A stretch of DNA of 59,213 bases from a virus: positions 1 through 59,213 of the IMG/VR virus record IMGVR_UViG_3300047495_000062; one strand, written 5' to 3'. Both the position numbers and the translations under genes were made by a program. The notes beneath the pieces were generated by a model. It was not told the origin of the DNA. It ran no database searches and was given only the letters and a program-made list of their open reading frames with translations. Position 1 is the stretch's first letter. Each line of letters begins with the position of its first letter. Below are positions 1-8,526 of this stretch, piece after piece.

Positions 1-17
1 CCGTAGGAGCGTATACA

Positions 18-548
18 GTGAACTACACGCCTTATATAGACGCTGCTGTCAAAGCTGGTGTCGAGATAGGAGCCTTGGGGCTCGTATGGTTCGTCACCAA
101 AGGGATCCCATCAACGGTCGCTGCCGTGCAGAAGAAGTTCAATCTACAGATCTCTGCACAGCAGTCAAGCAACCTGACGACTCAGGCGGAGAATGCTGCT
201 ACCTGGGCATTCATGCAGATCCCTGACATGGTCACCAAATTGGGTTGGGCTCATGCTGACGTGATTACCGAAGTGATTCGGTTGGCTACTCCGATGTTGG
301 CTGCCAAGGCTCCTGGTACCCTGGCAGATGTCGGCCTCACCTCTGACCTGACAGACGCCTCCAACAAGAAGGCCCTCGAGGATCTGATCGCACGTGCCAT
401 CCCTGCTGCAGCTGCCAAGGCCGTCGCCAGCCCTGCAACACCTCCTGCCAATGCAGGTGTTCCTGTTCCTGTTCCTGTTCCTGACCCTGACGCCGCTTCC
501 GCTTCCGCTTCCACTTCCACTTCCACTCTTCTCACCTCGAAAGGTTAA
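18..548 (+). CDS. Small membrane-associated protein, possible holin
   Basis: Starts at a GTG with a good ribosome binding site (taggagc, 7 bases upstream). The 176-residue product has a moderately hydrophobic stretch at about residues 16-30, then a helical, mostly polar domain to about residue 140. It ends in a low-complexity tail of alternating Val-Pro and Ala-Ser/Thr-Ser units encoded by 6-base DNA repeats. The layout of one N-terminal hydrophobic segment plus a long helical domain resembles LL-H type holins, but I do not see a clear family signature. It is the first gene of a run of structural genes, so a virion role is equally possible. The coding region is clear; the function is a guess. 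Confidence 0.75.
   Translation: MNYTPYIDAAVKAGVEIGALGLVWFVTKGIPSTVAAVQKKFNLQISAQQSSNLTTQAENAATWAFMQIPDMVTKLGWAHADVITEVIRLATPMLAAKAPGTLADVGLTSDLTDASNKKALEDLIARAIPAAAAKAVASPATPPANAGVPVPVPVPDPDAASASASTSTSTLLTSKG
458..530 (+). repeat. In-frame 6-base tandem repeats in the 3' end of the first gene
   Basis: Four near-perfect copies of gttcct are followed by copies of gcttcc and cacttc, all in frame, giving a Val-Pro then Ala-Ser/Thr-Ser tail. Several other genes in this window carry similar 6-base arrays. Confidence 0.85.
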
Positions 549-556
549 TACCTACT

Positions 557-1225
557 ATGTCAACCAATCTGTCTGCCGGCGCAGCAAATGCGTACGCCAC
601 GTTCGAAGCTCAAAGTGGCAACACCTACCAGGCCGATGCGAATGGCAATGTTACGGGCGTCGCCCTGGGTGATGTCACGAGCCTCATCCACATGGGTCTC
701 TTGCCTGCTCTCGGCATGGGCATCTACAAGATCAATCTCCTGGACCTGGCTTATACTTCTGCGGGTACTTCGATCGGGGCATCAGCTGCTACAGGCACGT
801 TCGGCAAAACGATCACGCCTGGTACGGCAGCCTATCTGGTTTCGATGCCGGCACTCAGCGCCACGATTACCAGTGTCCTCCAGATCTACAACAATATGTC
901 GTCCACCTATTTGCAGGGTACTCCTTTCTCGCTCGCCGTCAACGCCAACTATGTGCTGGGCAGCGGTACTATCGGAACGCATACCATCAATGCGAATTTG
1001 TACATCCTGAACGACAACGGTTCGATGTCAGCCGACCTGATCGCCGTCGCAGCCAAACCGTTGCTTCCAGGTACCAATGGCAACGGCACGGATGTGGTAT
1101 TCGCGGGTCTCTCCAGTCCTCTGGTCACTCCGGGCTGCCGATACATACTGCAGATCCAGACTGTCCACCAGGATACAGGTGCGTCGAACATCTACAGCAA
1201 CATCAACTCTGCCCGCTTCTACTAA
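557..1225 (+). CDS. Unknown virion-type protein upstream of the protease
   Basis: 222 residues, rich in Ala, Gly, Ser and Thr, without membrane segments, cysteine motifs or a recognisable enzyme motif. An AAGG site precedes the ATG. The composition (small and beta-prone residues, several Asn-Gly turns) is like head decoration or fibre proteins, and it sits 40 bases before the prohead protease gene. A decoration or stabilisation protein is a reasonable inference from position only. Confidence 0.7.
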   Translation: MSTNLSAGAANAYATFEAQSGNTYQADANGNVTGVALGDVTSLIHMGLLPALGMGIYKINLLDLAYTSAGTSIGASAATGTFGKTITPGTAAYLVSMPALSATITSVLQIYNNMSSTYLQGTPFSLAVNANYVLGSGTIGTHTINANLYILNDNGSMSADLIAVAAKPLLPGTNGNGTDVVFAGLSSPLVTPGCRYILQIQTVHQDTGASNIYSNINSARFY

Positions 1226-1265
1226 TCGGTATAGCAGTCAAGCCGAACTTTAAGGAGTACCACAC

Positions 1266-3224
1266 ATGAACGGCTTCCGGCACTTCCTGCCGATAACAAA
1301 GGTTGACGCAGTCAACCAGCTGGTCTACTGCACCTTTACGGAGGAAGTACCGGATCGTTCCAAAGAGATCCTGGACTACGATACCTCTGCACCTTTCTTC
1401 AAAGCATGGTCTGATGGCTTGGCCAAGACTACTGGTGGGAAGAACCTGGGCAACGTCAGGGAGATGCATCAACCCACAGTTGCTGCTGGACAAGTCACCG
1501 AGATGAACCTCGATGATTTGACCAAACGTATTCATGGCTGCATTAAGGTAACAGACGATGCCGCCTGGAAGAAAGTCGAAGCCGGAACCTACACAGGTGT
1601 CTCCATCGGAGGCAGCTACATCAAACGTTGGAACGACCCCAACAATATCGCCCTTAAGCGGTATACGGCTGATCCGATGGAAATTAGCCTGGTGGATCTT
1701 CCCTGCTTGCCGACGGCCACCTTCGAGCTAATCAAACGTGCACCCGTCACGGTCGAGCATAAGAATGCTACTGGCGAGGTTGAATCCACCTCTGTTGAAG
1801 AGCAGATTGTCACCACCACGGAACACTTCTCCAAGGTGAGTGATACGCCTCCTCCTTACAGTGAGCTCGACCCTGATCTGGCTCAGGTCTGGCAAGCACG
1901 TGACGGCAAGTCTTTCGCCAAGAAAGCAGACGCGGTAGCCTACAACGAAGAGCTGGACGCTGCTGATCTGCTCAAGTCACAGGAAGCTTTGACCACTGCC
2001 GTCAAAACTCTTTCCACCGATGCTCTTGGCCTGATGAACCAGATCGCGGCGGCTCTCTCAAAGAAGGATGGAGGGGCGGAGACTGTTATCGAGATTCCGG
2101 AAGGCACAACCTCAGGCGTCTCCAAGGCAACCCCCAGCCCCACACTACAAAGTGTTTCTTCTCCCGCTTTCGTGATGAAGGCCCATCTTAAGGCCGAACT
2201 GAAGAAGGCTGCAGAGGGCTCTTCAAGTGAGACAGTAAGTGCTATCCTCGCGAAAGGGCTCTACACTGTCGGACGGGTTGCAGACCTTCTGATGGAGCTG
2301 AGCTGGCTCAAGTCAGATTGCGAGTGGGAAGAGCAGTGGGAAACAGCTGTTGAGGGTGAGACGCCTTCTTCTCTTCCTAACATGTTTGCAACCGTTGTTG
2401 ATCAGCTATGCACCTTGCTGAGGCAGATGGTCGTCGAAGAGACCTCTGAACTCATGTCTGGCCTGGATGTCGAGGTCATCGACAGTTTTGCAATGTCTGC
2501 CGTTCCGGGCATGGCAGGCCTCCTCATGGCCAAAACGCTCATGGCCATGACAGAAGAAGAGAAGAAGGTCGAAGCACCAGAATACCTGGTCAAATTGACC
2601 CGAATGGCCAAATTGGCCAAAGGAATGGATCCGACGGCTGCGAAGTATATCCAGAAGGCTCATAATAGCCTCAGCAAGATGTCGACGGGGCTGACTTGTA
2701 CCGGTGCAGATACTGTTGCCAAGAAGGCTGCTTCGGCAAGCAATCCGATGTTCGATAACCTTCAGCAAGCCCATGATTGCATCTGTGCAATGGGTGCTTC
2801 CTGTGAAGCGGGTGACGCAGCAGGTACCGACGATTCCGAGGATATGGAGAAGCTTGCCAAGGTCTTCGGATTCTCGGATGTGGGCGTCTTGAAGGAGGGT
2901 CTCAGCAAAGTTGCCGTCGTAATGACAGAGAATGAGATCCTGACCAAGACGTTGAATGACATGAAACCTGGCATGGAGGCTCTCCTCAAGCGCGTTAAAA
3001 CCCTTGAGGACCAACCTCTGCCGGGTAAAGGTGTCACTAAGACATTCTCTGTCAGCAAACAGGCTGATGGAGTAATAGACGAACCGGGTGCTCTTGCCGG
3101 CGGCAAGATCATGTCTTCTGATGACCTCGTCAACCAGCTCGAGAAAAGCGGGCTGAGTCAAGATGAGGTCAACAAAGCCATGATGAAGCTAGCATTGCGC
3201 AACGGTCGTAGTGTGGGAGGTTAA
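1266..3224 (+). CDS. XkdF-like prohead serine protease fused to scaffold-like region
   Basis: The N-terminal ~160 residues match the XkdF/Peptidase_S78_2 pattern: an opening segment FTEEVPDRSKEILDY, a candidate catalytic His68 in REMHQP, and Ser113 in TGVSIGGSYI, followed by EISLVDLP. These proteases process the prohead by cutting the scaffold and capsid delta regions. The remaining ~490 residues are acidic/helical and Lys-Glu rich, as expected of a scaffold. The gene lies directly before the major capsid gene and no separate scaffold gene is present, so one polypeptide probably supplies both functions. A strong RBS (aaggag) supports the ATG. Total length of 652 residues is much longer than a stand-alone XkdF protease. 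Confidence 0.85.
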   Translation: MNGFRHFLPITKVDAVNQLVYCTFTEEVPDRSKEILDYDTSAPFFKAWSDGLAKTTGGKNLGNVREMHQPTVAAGQVTEMNLDDLTKRIHGCIKVTDDAAWKKVEAGTYTGVSIGGSYIKRWNDPNNIALKRYTADPMEISLVDLPCLPTATFELIKRAPVTVEHKNATGEVESTSVEEQIVTTTEHFSKVSDTPPPYSELDPDLAQVWQARDGKSFAKKADAVAYNEELDAADLLKSQEALTTAVKTLSTDALGLMNQIAAALSKKDGGAETVIEIPEGTTSGVSKATPSPTLQSVSSPAFVMKAHLKAELKKAAEGSSSETVSAILAKGLYTVGRVADLLMELSWLKSDCEWEEQWETAVEGETPSSLPNMFATVVDQLCTLLRQMVVEETSELMSGLDVEVIDSFAMSAVPGMAGLLMAKTLMAMTEEEKKVEAPEYLVKLTRMAKLAKGMDPTAAKYIQKAHNSLSKMSTGLTCTGADTVAKKAASASNPMFDNLQQAHDCICAMGASCEAGDAAGTDDSEDMEKLAKVFGFSDVGVLKEGLSKVAVVMTENEILTKTLNDMKPGMEALLKRVKTLEDQPLPGKGVTKTFSVSKQADGVIDEPGALAGGKIMSSDDLVNQLEKSGLSQDEVNKAMMKLALRNGRSVGG

Positions 3225-3310
3225 CCGGGGACGGAGCCCCTTCCAATAAGTGCCTAGACTGTATTCTTCAACACCAACGTAACCCACACTGAGAAAGCGA
3301 GTACCATAAC
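3225..3310 (+). other. Spacer with short GC hairpin before the capsid gene
   Basis: A short inverted repeat (ggggacggagcccctt, 3229-3244) lies in the 86-base gap after the protease gene. It is too weak for a confident terminator call; it may be an RNA processing or mRNA-stability element for the capsid message. Confidence 0.3.
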
Positions 3311-4831
3311 ATGAGCATTTGGGGCGGCAATGGCATGACTTCGGAAACGAAGGACATGCTCAAGAGTGCCCTCGGCAATCCTTTGGACGGCCGAGACTAC
3401 AAGACGCCGATGCAGAAAGGTGTTTCCCTTTCCTACGGCCTGACGTACTATGATCTGCAGGCTCCTGCCAAGAACCTGTATCCGATCATCACGCCTCTCC
3501 GCAACGCAGTGCCGCGCATCAAGCGCACGCACCCCGGCGATGCGACCCACTGGAAGCAGGTCAACTCCATCCTCGGTTCCGGCTACGACGCCATGGGCTG
3601 GGTACCGGAAGGACAGCGCTCGGGTACGATGTCGTATTCGACCAGCAACAAAAGCGCCTCCTACGTGACGCTGGGCGAGGAAGACTACCTGACGTTCGAG
3701 GCCGAAAGCGCTTCGGAAGGCTTCGAGGATGAGAACTCGATGGTCACCTTCCGTCTCCTACAGAAGGCTATGCGTAAGGAAGAAATGGCGATCCTGGGAG
3801 GCAATGCAAGCCTCCAGCTGGGTACGCCCGCCACGCCGACCGCTTCCGTTTCCGGTACGGGCAATACGTTGCCGTCGGCCACCTACCTCACCTCAGTCAT
3901 GTACCTGACGTTCGAGGGCTACAAGAACTCAAACATGACGAACGGTTGTGCGACCAGCAAAACCATCACGGGTGCCGAAGGCAAGACCTTCGTCCTGAAT
4001 GGAGGTAGCTCTTCGCCGTCTGCATCCGTCTCCCAGGCCGTTACTTTGGGTGCTGCCCTGAACCTGGTCGCGACGACCAAGCCGGGTGTGATGGCCTATG
4101 CCTGGTATGTCGGTACCGCAGGCAATCAGGTTCTGCAGGCGATCACGACCACCAACGTTCTGACGATCACGGGGCCCTTGGTTACCGGTACGCAGACCTT
4201 GGCTTCTGTCGGTACAGCAGACAATTCTGCCAACCCGAATCTGGCCTTCGATGGTCTGCTCACGCAGGTCCTGAATCCAGCCAACCTCGGCTACGTCAAC
4301 TACCTTGCAGCCGGCGCTACCCTTACCGCCTCCGGCAAGGGTTCGGTCAATGAGATCGACAACATGCTGTACACGATGTGGCAGCAGTACAATCTCGGGC
4401 CGACCGTGCTCTGGGTCAATGCTCAGGAACAGAAGAACATCACCACAAAGGTGCTGTCCAACTCTTCAGGCCCATTGCTGCGTTACGACCAGCCTGCCAG
4501 CGGCGCCCAAGGCGGATACAGCCTGACCGCCAACGGTCAGGTGGAATACTACTACAATCCGTTCACGGTCGACGGCGGCTACAAGCTGCCGATCAAGATC
4601 CATCCGGACATTCCGCCCGGCACGATCATCGGCTGGTGCGGAGAGCTGCCTCCGTGGTATCAGTCCAATGAGGTGCCGAACGTTGCAGAGATTCTGCTGC
4701 GTCGGGACTACTACCGCATGGACTGGCCTCTGCGTACCCGTCAGCGTGAGTATGGCGTGTACATGGAAGAAGTGCTTGCCGTGTATGCTACGTTCGCGAT
4801 GGGCGTCATCTCGAACATCACCAACGGCTAA
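3311..4831 (+). CDS. Major capsid protein (HK97-like fold predicted)
   Basis: 506 residues. The N-terminal part has a typical capsid pattern: residues after about 40 read as LYPIITPLRNAVPRI, followed by WVPEGQR and a long helix ending RKEEMAILGG. The C-terminal part has PGTIIGWCGELPPW and a Met-Asp-Trp-Pro segment near the end, as in many phage capsids. Between roughly residues 175 and 300 there is a Thr/Ser/Gly-rich beta-type insertion that looks like an Ig-like surface domain. The gene follows the protease-scaffold gene and is followed by a perfect 10-bp hairpin. Codon use is visibly more GC-rich and uniform than in neighbours, consistent with high expression. Confidence 0.92.
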   Translation: MSIWGGNGMTSETKDMLKSALGNPLDGRDYKTPMQKGVSLSYGLTYYDLQAPAKNLYPIITPLRNAVPRIKRTHPGDATHWKQVNSILGSGYDAMGWVPEGQRSGTMSYSTSNKSASYVTLGEEDYLTFEAESASEGFEDENSMVTFRLLQKAMRKEEMAILGGNASLQLGTPATPTASVSGTGNTLPSATYLTSVMYLTFEGYKNSNMTNGCATSKTITGAEGKTFVLNGGSSSPSASVSQAVTLGAALNLVATTKPGVMAYAWYVGTAGNQVLQAITTTNVLTITGPLVTGTQTLASVGTADNSANPNLAFDGLLTQVLNPANLGYVNYLAAGATLTASGKGSVNEIDNMLYTMWQQYNLGPTVLWVNAQEQKNITTKVLSNSSGPLLRYDQPASGAQGGYSLTANGQVEYYYNPFTVDGGYKLPIKIHPDIPPGTIIGWCGELPPWYQSNEVPNVAEILLRRDYYRMDWPLRTRQREYGVYMEEVLAVYATFAMGVISNITNG

Positions 4832-4849
4832 ATCGGCGCTAGGCTCAGC

Positions 4850-4873
4850 AAGGATCCCGGAGACGGGATCCTT
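4850..4873 (+). terminator. Perfect hairpin after the capsid gene
   Basis: A 10-bp perfect stem (aaggatcccg / cgggatcctt) closed by a GAGA tetraloop, 18 bases after the capsid stop codon. There is no strong T-run after it, so it is more likely a partial terminator or an exonuclease-blocking element that raises capsid mRNA relative to downstream genes. Confidence 0.6.
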
Positions 4874-4903
4874 CAGGCTTGCTAACGTAGAAGGGTTATT
4901 ACA

Positions 4904-5830
4904 TTGGCTCCAAATATGAACGACCTGACTACGCTAACAAACCTTAAGGGTTGGTTGAACACCAACTCTGCTGCTACTGCCAACCCAAATCCTTCTCAAG
5001 ATATCACCTTTCAAAGGCTTATCACGTCTACAAGCAGCAACATCCTGAGTGCCCTTTTGAGGCCTAGCTTTATCAGCCAGATATATACGGATGACGTCTC
5101 TTGCTTTGCAGGACGTCCGCAGGCACTTCTACGGCAGTGGCCTGTCACATCTGTCTTGTCGGTTAAGGCAAGCAACTGTGTTGTACCGGCTGCCACTGCT
5201 GGTAGTGGTTCAGATTCAGGTTACACATACGATTCCTGGGATGGCATGAGCCCAGGTAATCAGGCGATGCTATATACACCTGGTTATGGCTTTAGCTGCC
5301 AACCTGGGCAGAATAATGTCACTTACCAGGCTGGCTATCTTTGCAGTGATGCGTTGGTAATAGGTGAGGGTCAGATAGGATCTCCGGCCCAAAGCATCCT
5401 GCAGCCTTTGGAGAGCTTAGGTATTTGGTCATATGATAACGGCGTTGTGGGAGTCCCTTCTAACTCCCTTACAGGGTTAGCAGTCACCTTCACTAAAATT
5501 CCTTTTGCCGCTGGAACCTCTCCTGGAGCAGGTACCTACATGGTGCAGTCTGTAGAATCGACAGGTCTCCGTATGGACCCCCCGAATTATCTATTCTCAC
5601 CTGCAGACATTGGTGTAGACGTTGTCATAAGCTACAGCTATGTTCCTTATTCAGTTGAACAGGCTGCCATAGAAACTATCCAGGATATGTTATCATACAA
5701 GTCCAGAGTAGGTATCAAAAGCAAAAACCTTGGAGGTCAGGAAAGCGTTTCTTACATTGATCGGCTCAGCTTCATGCCTACCTCTGTTCAAGCTGCTTTG
5801 CAGCCTTATATGAGGACAACCCTCATATGA
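4904..5830 (+). CDS. Probable head-tail connector/adaptor protein
   Basis: 308 residues. I chose the TTG at 4904 because an aaggg site lies 8 bases upstream; the first ATG (4916) would be 20 bases from it. The start region (DLTTLTNLKGWLNT, then QDITFQRLITSTSSNILSAL) and the end (a helix VEQAAIETIQDMLSYKSRVG, then a Tyr-Ile-Asp/Phe-Met-Pro segment) fit gp6-like adaptors. A large beta-rich Ser/Gly insertion lies between. It overlaps the next gene by ATGA. The adaptor role is inferred from position between capsid and HK97 gp10-like genes and from these end regions. Confidence 0.75.
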   Translation: MAPNMNDLTTLTNLKGWLNTNSAATANPNPSQDITFQRLITSTSSNILSALLRPSFISQIYTDDVSCFAGRPQALLRQWPVTSVLSVKASNCVVPAATAGSGSDSGYTYDSWDGMSPGNQAMLYTPGYGFSCQPGQNNVTYQAGYLCSDALVIGEGQIGSPAQSILQPLESLGIWSYDNGVVGVPSNSLTGLAVTFTKIPFAAGTSPGAGTYMVQSVESTGLRMDPPNYLFSPADIGVDVVISYSYVPYSVEQAAIETIQDMLSYKSRVGIKSKNLGGQESVSYIDRLSFMPTSVQAALQPYMRTTLI

Positions 5831-6327
5831 GTGATACCTTATTCGAGGTAACAGGTATTGAGCGCATTGGTGCTCTCAAGGCAATCTTTGATGAGCTGCC
5901 TGCACATATCTATAAGCAATTGCAATCTGATCTGTGGCCTGTAGCTGAGCGTCTTGGAGAGCTGGCAGAAGAGAATGCTCCTGAGAAGACAGGCAACCTG
6001 AAAGCCCAGATCATTGCAAGGGTTGTCGCCAAAGACAGTGATACCATTAGTATCTTCGCGGCTTCAAAGGCTCCTTATGGTGCTATACAGAACGTCGGCG
6101 GTACGACCCGACCACATGTTATCAGTGCTATCAATACTAAAGCCCTGCAGTGGGTACACCTTGGAACATTCTTGATGTATGCTAAGTCAGTCAACCATCC
6201 TGGAGGTACTATTAAGGGAACCCATTACCTGCAGAAGGGTATGGAGCAAGTCATGAAGGAATTCATCACGGTGTGTGAAGATGCAGTGGCAACTGCCCTC
6301 ATCAATAGCATGGGGAGCTTTGAGTAG
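5827..6327 (+). CDS. HK97 gp10-like tail completion protein
   Basis: 166 residues with the usual gp10 outline: an N-terminal helix, the APEKTGNLK motif at about residues 56-64, a central APYGAIQNVGGTTRPH segment, and a C-terminal helix after a TKGTHYLQKG-like loop. Proteins of this family sit at the head-tail junction and help finish or attach the tail. The start overlaps the stop of the connector gene (ATGA), pointing to translational coupling, and a tail-terminator-type gene follows at once. Confidence 0.82.
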   Translation: MSDTLFEVTGIERIGALKAIFDELPAHIYKQLQSDLWPVAERLGELAEENAPEKTGNLKAQIIARVVAKDSDTISIFAASKAPYGAIQNVGGTTRPHVISAINTKALQWVHLGTFLMYAKSVNHPGGTIKGTHYLQKGMEQVMKEFITVCEDAVATALINSMGSFE

Positions 6328-6331
6328 TATC

Positions 6332-6796
6332 ATGTCAAACCTCTTCTTCGCACCCGCTCCAAATCCAAGCCGTGAGCAGATCATATCTACCCTCTATACT
6401 AGATTGCAGGCTGGTTTGGGGAGTTACTACACAACCATCCAAAGACGCCTGCTTCTTTGGAGTGATGTTCCAAAGGAAAACCAACCAGCTCTCTTCCTGG
6501 TTGAGCATAAGGAAGACTTTAAGAAGGAAGGCCGAGGACTGCCTCGAGCTCAGCTCTTCAAAGCCTCCATCATATGCTACTTTGATACCTCTGACCCCTC
6601 TATAGTAGGAGGTACCCTCATCAACAATGCCTTGGACCAGATAGAGGCTGTCCTCTTGCCGCCTCCAGGTTTCGATGCGCAAACCCTTAACGGAATTGTC
6701 AACAGGTGCTGGATTGAAGGCGAGATCTTCAAAGTACCTGGTGACATAGATGGGCAAGCTATGCTTGTAGTTCCCGTCTTAATACTGACCCCTTAA
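6332..6796 (+). CDS. Probable tail terminator protein
   Basis: 154 residues from the ATG at 6332, which has a gggagc site upstream; an in-frame ATG further upstream would overlap the previous gene. The size and order (after gp10-like, before tail tube), and the closing segment VPGDIDGQAMLVVPVLILTP, fit the tail terminator family of long-tailed phages that caps the tail tube. No catalytic motif is present or expected. Function is by position and general pattern. Confidence 0.75.
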   Translation: MSNLFFAPAPNPSREQIISTLYTRLQAGLGSYYTTIQRRLLLWSDVPKENQPALFLVEHKEDFKKEGRGLPRAQLFKASIICYFDTSDPSIVGGTLINNALDQIEAVLLPPPGFDAQTLNGIVNRCWIEGEIFKVPGDIDGQAMLVVPVLILTP

Positions 6797-6827
6797 TCGC
6801 CTTCAACCAACGACTGGAGCATGTAAC

Positions 6828-7112
6828 ATGGCTGACGAACAACAGGCTACTGCTGACGCCGCTGCCTCCACCAAAAGCACCTCTTCAAGTTCCGACATCA
6901 AATCGCTGGAAGCAGCGGCTGCCGAACGAGGCAAGGCCGTTATGCAGGCAGCCAGTTCAGGAGTCTCCAAGATCGAAGAGATCCTGGCAGGCTGGAAGAG
7001 CGACATGGTGCACAACACCATCCTCTCCCAAGATGTGGAGAAGCTGAACTACCTGGTCACGGTGGCTTTGCCAGAGCTGCAGAAACGTCTCCGGGCAAGC
7101 CTTCAACACTAA
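6828..7112 (+). CDS. Small Ala-rich helical protein
   Basis: 94 residues with a ggagc site 8 bases before the ATG. The first 35 residues are Ala/Ser/Thr/Asp-rich and probably disordered; the rest is predicted helical and ends in LPELQKRLRASLQH. I do not recognise the family. It lies between the tail terminator and tail tube genes, so a minor structural or assembly role is possible. Confidence 0.65.
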   Translation: MADEQQATADAAASTKSTSSSSDIKSLEAAAAERGKAVMQAASSGVSKIEEILAGWKSDMVHNTILSQDVEKLNYLVTVALPELQKRLRASLQH

Positions 7113-7183
7113 ACGGAGGTCCTGCTCGGCTCAACCCGACCCGACCCGACACGCCTACAATATGACAACGAAGGAGAAGTAGT
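7113..7183 (+). promoter_or_regulatory. 5' leader of the tail tube gene with cccga repeats and strong RBS
   Basis: The leader has four tandem copies of acccg/cccga (7135-7150), then an A-rich stretch and gaaggagaag immediately before the ATG at 7184. It lacks stable hairpins near the RBS, which fits high translation of the tail tube protein. Confidence 0.45.
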
Positions 7184-7936
7184 ATGGCTCAATATGGTTT
7201 CGGTGCGGGTGTTCTCTGGGGCATCCGCAATGATCAGACAGGTGGTACCTCAAGACGCTTCGGAGCGATGCAGGATATCAGCATCGACTTCGCTGGCGAG
7301 AGCAAGGAACTCTTCGGAGGTTCGCAGTTCCCGCTGGATGTCGCACGTGCCAAGATGAAGATTCAGTGCAAAGCGAAGTTTGCTGAGATTCAGCCGTCTC
7401 TGTATAATGACCTCTTCTGGGGCCAGACGCAGCTGACTACTGGCTCGGTCAACATAGCCAACAGCGAGGTCTCCACCACAGGCAGCTCTACCGGTTCGAC
7501 CTCAACCTTGGTAGCCGCCAATGCTTCAACGTTCACACTGGATCTGGGCGTCCGCTATGCTGCAACAGGTGTTCCTCTGAAGCTGGTCGCATCAGCACCC
7601 ACGGTCGGTCAGTATGCCGTCGCCGGTACAGGTACTTATACCATGTCTTCAGCAGACGCTTCTACAGCCATGCTCATAGACTATGAGTACTCCATCACAG
7701 GTACGGGTACCATCATCAACGGTACCAATCCTCTGATGGGGCAGGCTCCTCGCTTCATGGCGACCTTCTCGGAGAGCTACGAGAACAAGAATATCGTGCT
7801 CACGCTGTACTCTTGCATGTCAAGCAAACTCTCGATGCCGACGAAGATCGACGACTACATCATCGGCGAGATGGACTTCGAGGCGTACGCCAATGCCGCT
7901 GGCCAGGTCTTCCAGTTCAGCACGACGGCAACCTGA
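7184..7936 (+). CDS. Major tail tube protein
   Basis: 250 residues. The opening is like other tail tube proteins: a loop GVLWGIRN, then AMQDISIDFAGESKELFG and FPLDVARAKMKIQCKAKFAEIQP. The final part has MATFSESYENKNIVLTLYSC and IDDYIIGEMDFEAYANAAGQVF. A central Ser/Thr/Gly-rich section (about residues 92-165) looks like an inserted surface domain. Its codon use is like that of the capsid gene. It has the strongest RBS in the region and is followed by a long hairpin, as expected of an abundant structural protein whose mRNA is separated from the chaperone genes. Confidence 0.88.
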   Translation: MAQYGFGAGVLWGIRNDQTGGTSRRFGAMQDISIDFAGESKELFGGSQFPLDVARAKMKIQCKAKFAEIQPSLYNDLFWGQTQLTTGSVNIANSEVSTTGSSTGSTSTLVAANASTFTLDLGVRYAATGVPLKLVASAPTVGQYAVAGTGTYTMSSADASTAMLIDYEYSITGTGTIINGTNPLMGQAPRFMATFSESYENKNIVLTLYSCMSSKLSMPTKIDDYIIGEMDFEAYANAAGQVFQFSTTAT

Positions 7937-7937
7937 G

Positions 7938-7993
7938 GCTTGGTGAGGCAGGTCATCACTATCATCCTCTTTGGGTGATCTGCCTCACCAAGC
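7938..7993 (+). terminator. Long hairpin after the tail tube gene
   Basis: Arms 7938-7951 (gcttggtgaggcag) and 7980-7993 pair over 14 bp without mismatch, and the stem can extend by gtcatcac/gtgat. It starts one base after the stop codon. No long T-run follows, so it may reduce rather than stop transcription into the tail chaperone genes. Confidence 0.65.
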
Positions 7994-8037
7994 GCGCGTA
8001 ATGGCTTCGCCAGATGAGTGTTTCTTCCCTCCGCGAA
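7991..8037 (+). repeat. Intergenic repeat copy (GCGCGTAAT...TGTTTCTTC...CCGCGAAG)
   Basis: This copy has gcgcgcgtaat, then ggcttcgcc, then agtgtttcttc, then tccgcgaag. Related copies occur near 17.24, 25.23, 33.94 and 45.03 kb. The cttcgc/gcgaag parts can pair around the gtttcttc loop. Confidence 0.55.
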
Positions 8038-8064
8038 GGCGGATTCCTATGATAGGCACATACT

Positions 8065-8526
8065 ATGGATTTTCAGGTGGCTCCTCAATCACCCAACATT
8101 GTCCCTCCTTCTTCTGCCCCTGCTAAGAAGGAATTGCGTGGCAACATTACAAGGTTCTCCCTTGCAGGGCATTCTTTCGAAGTCGGTGAGATGAGTCTCT
8201 TGACGATGCGTAAATGTTGGTCTTCAATCGCCACCCTGATCGGAGACGCTTCTTCCGGAGGTAAGGTCGTCGAGAACCGTGATATCATCGAAGACCAGCT
8301 CAAAAGGTCGAGAGCGGCCTGTGAAATCATTGTATGCGCCATGGGAGGTAATCACCTATCAGGTGAGGTCGATGCCCTGGAGAATACTGTAGGTTTCACC
8401 CATATGAATGATGTCATTGCAAGTGCTTTGGAATTGCTGAGGGCCTGTGGCTTCCTGCGCCCTTTGCCTCTGACGGAGGTGATGCAGGAGCCAATGTCCG
8501 TACCAGAGGCCGTTCCAAATCCGTAG
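8065..8526 (+). CDS. Tail assembly chaperone, zero-frame product (G-like)
   Basis: 153 residues with a short basic/hydrophobic core (ITRFSLAGHSFEVGEMSLLTMRKCW) and a mostly helical body. It sits in the position of the lambda G gene, between tail tube and tape measure. Near its end, in a Gly-Phe-Leu-Arg-Pro-Leu segment, it contains a canonical -1 slippery heptamer that opens into the reading frame of the next short segment. The G-like product would bind the tape measure during tail assembly and is not part of the finished virion. Confidence 0.82.
   Translation: MDFQVAPQSPNIVPPSSAPAKKELRGNITRFSLAGHSFEVGEMSLLTMRKCWSSIATLIGDASSGGKVVENRDIIEDQLKRSRAACEIIVCAMGGNHLSGEVDALENTVGFTHMNDVIASALELLRACGFLRPLPLTEVMQEPMSVPEAVPNP

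Noticed and set aside
2406-3161. Leftward frame of 251 codons opposite the protease-scaffold gene
   Set aside because: Antisense of a well-supported gene; Cys/His/Arg-rich, no RBS.
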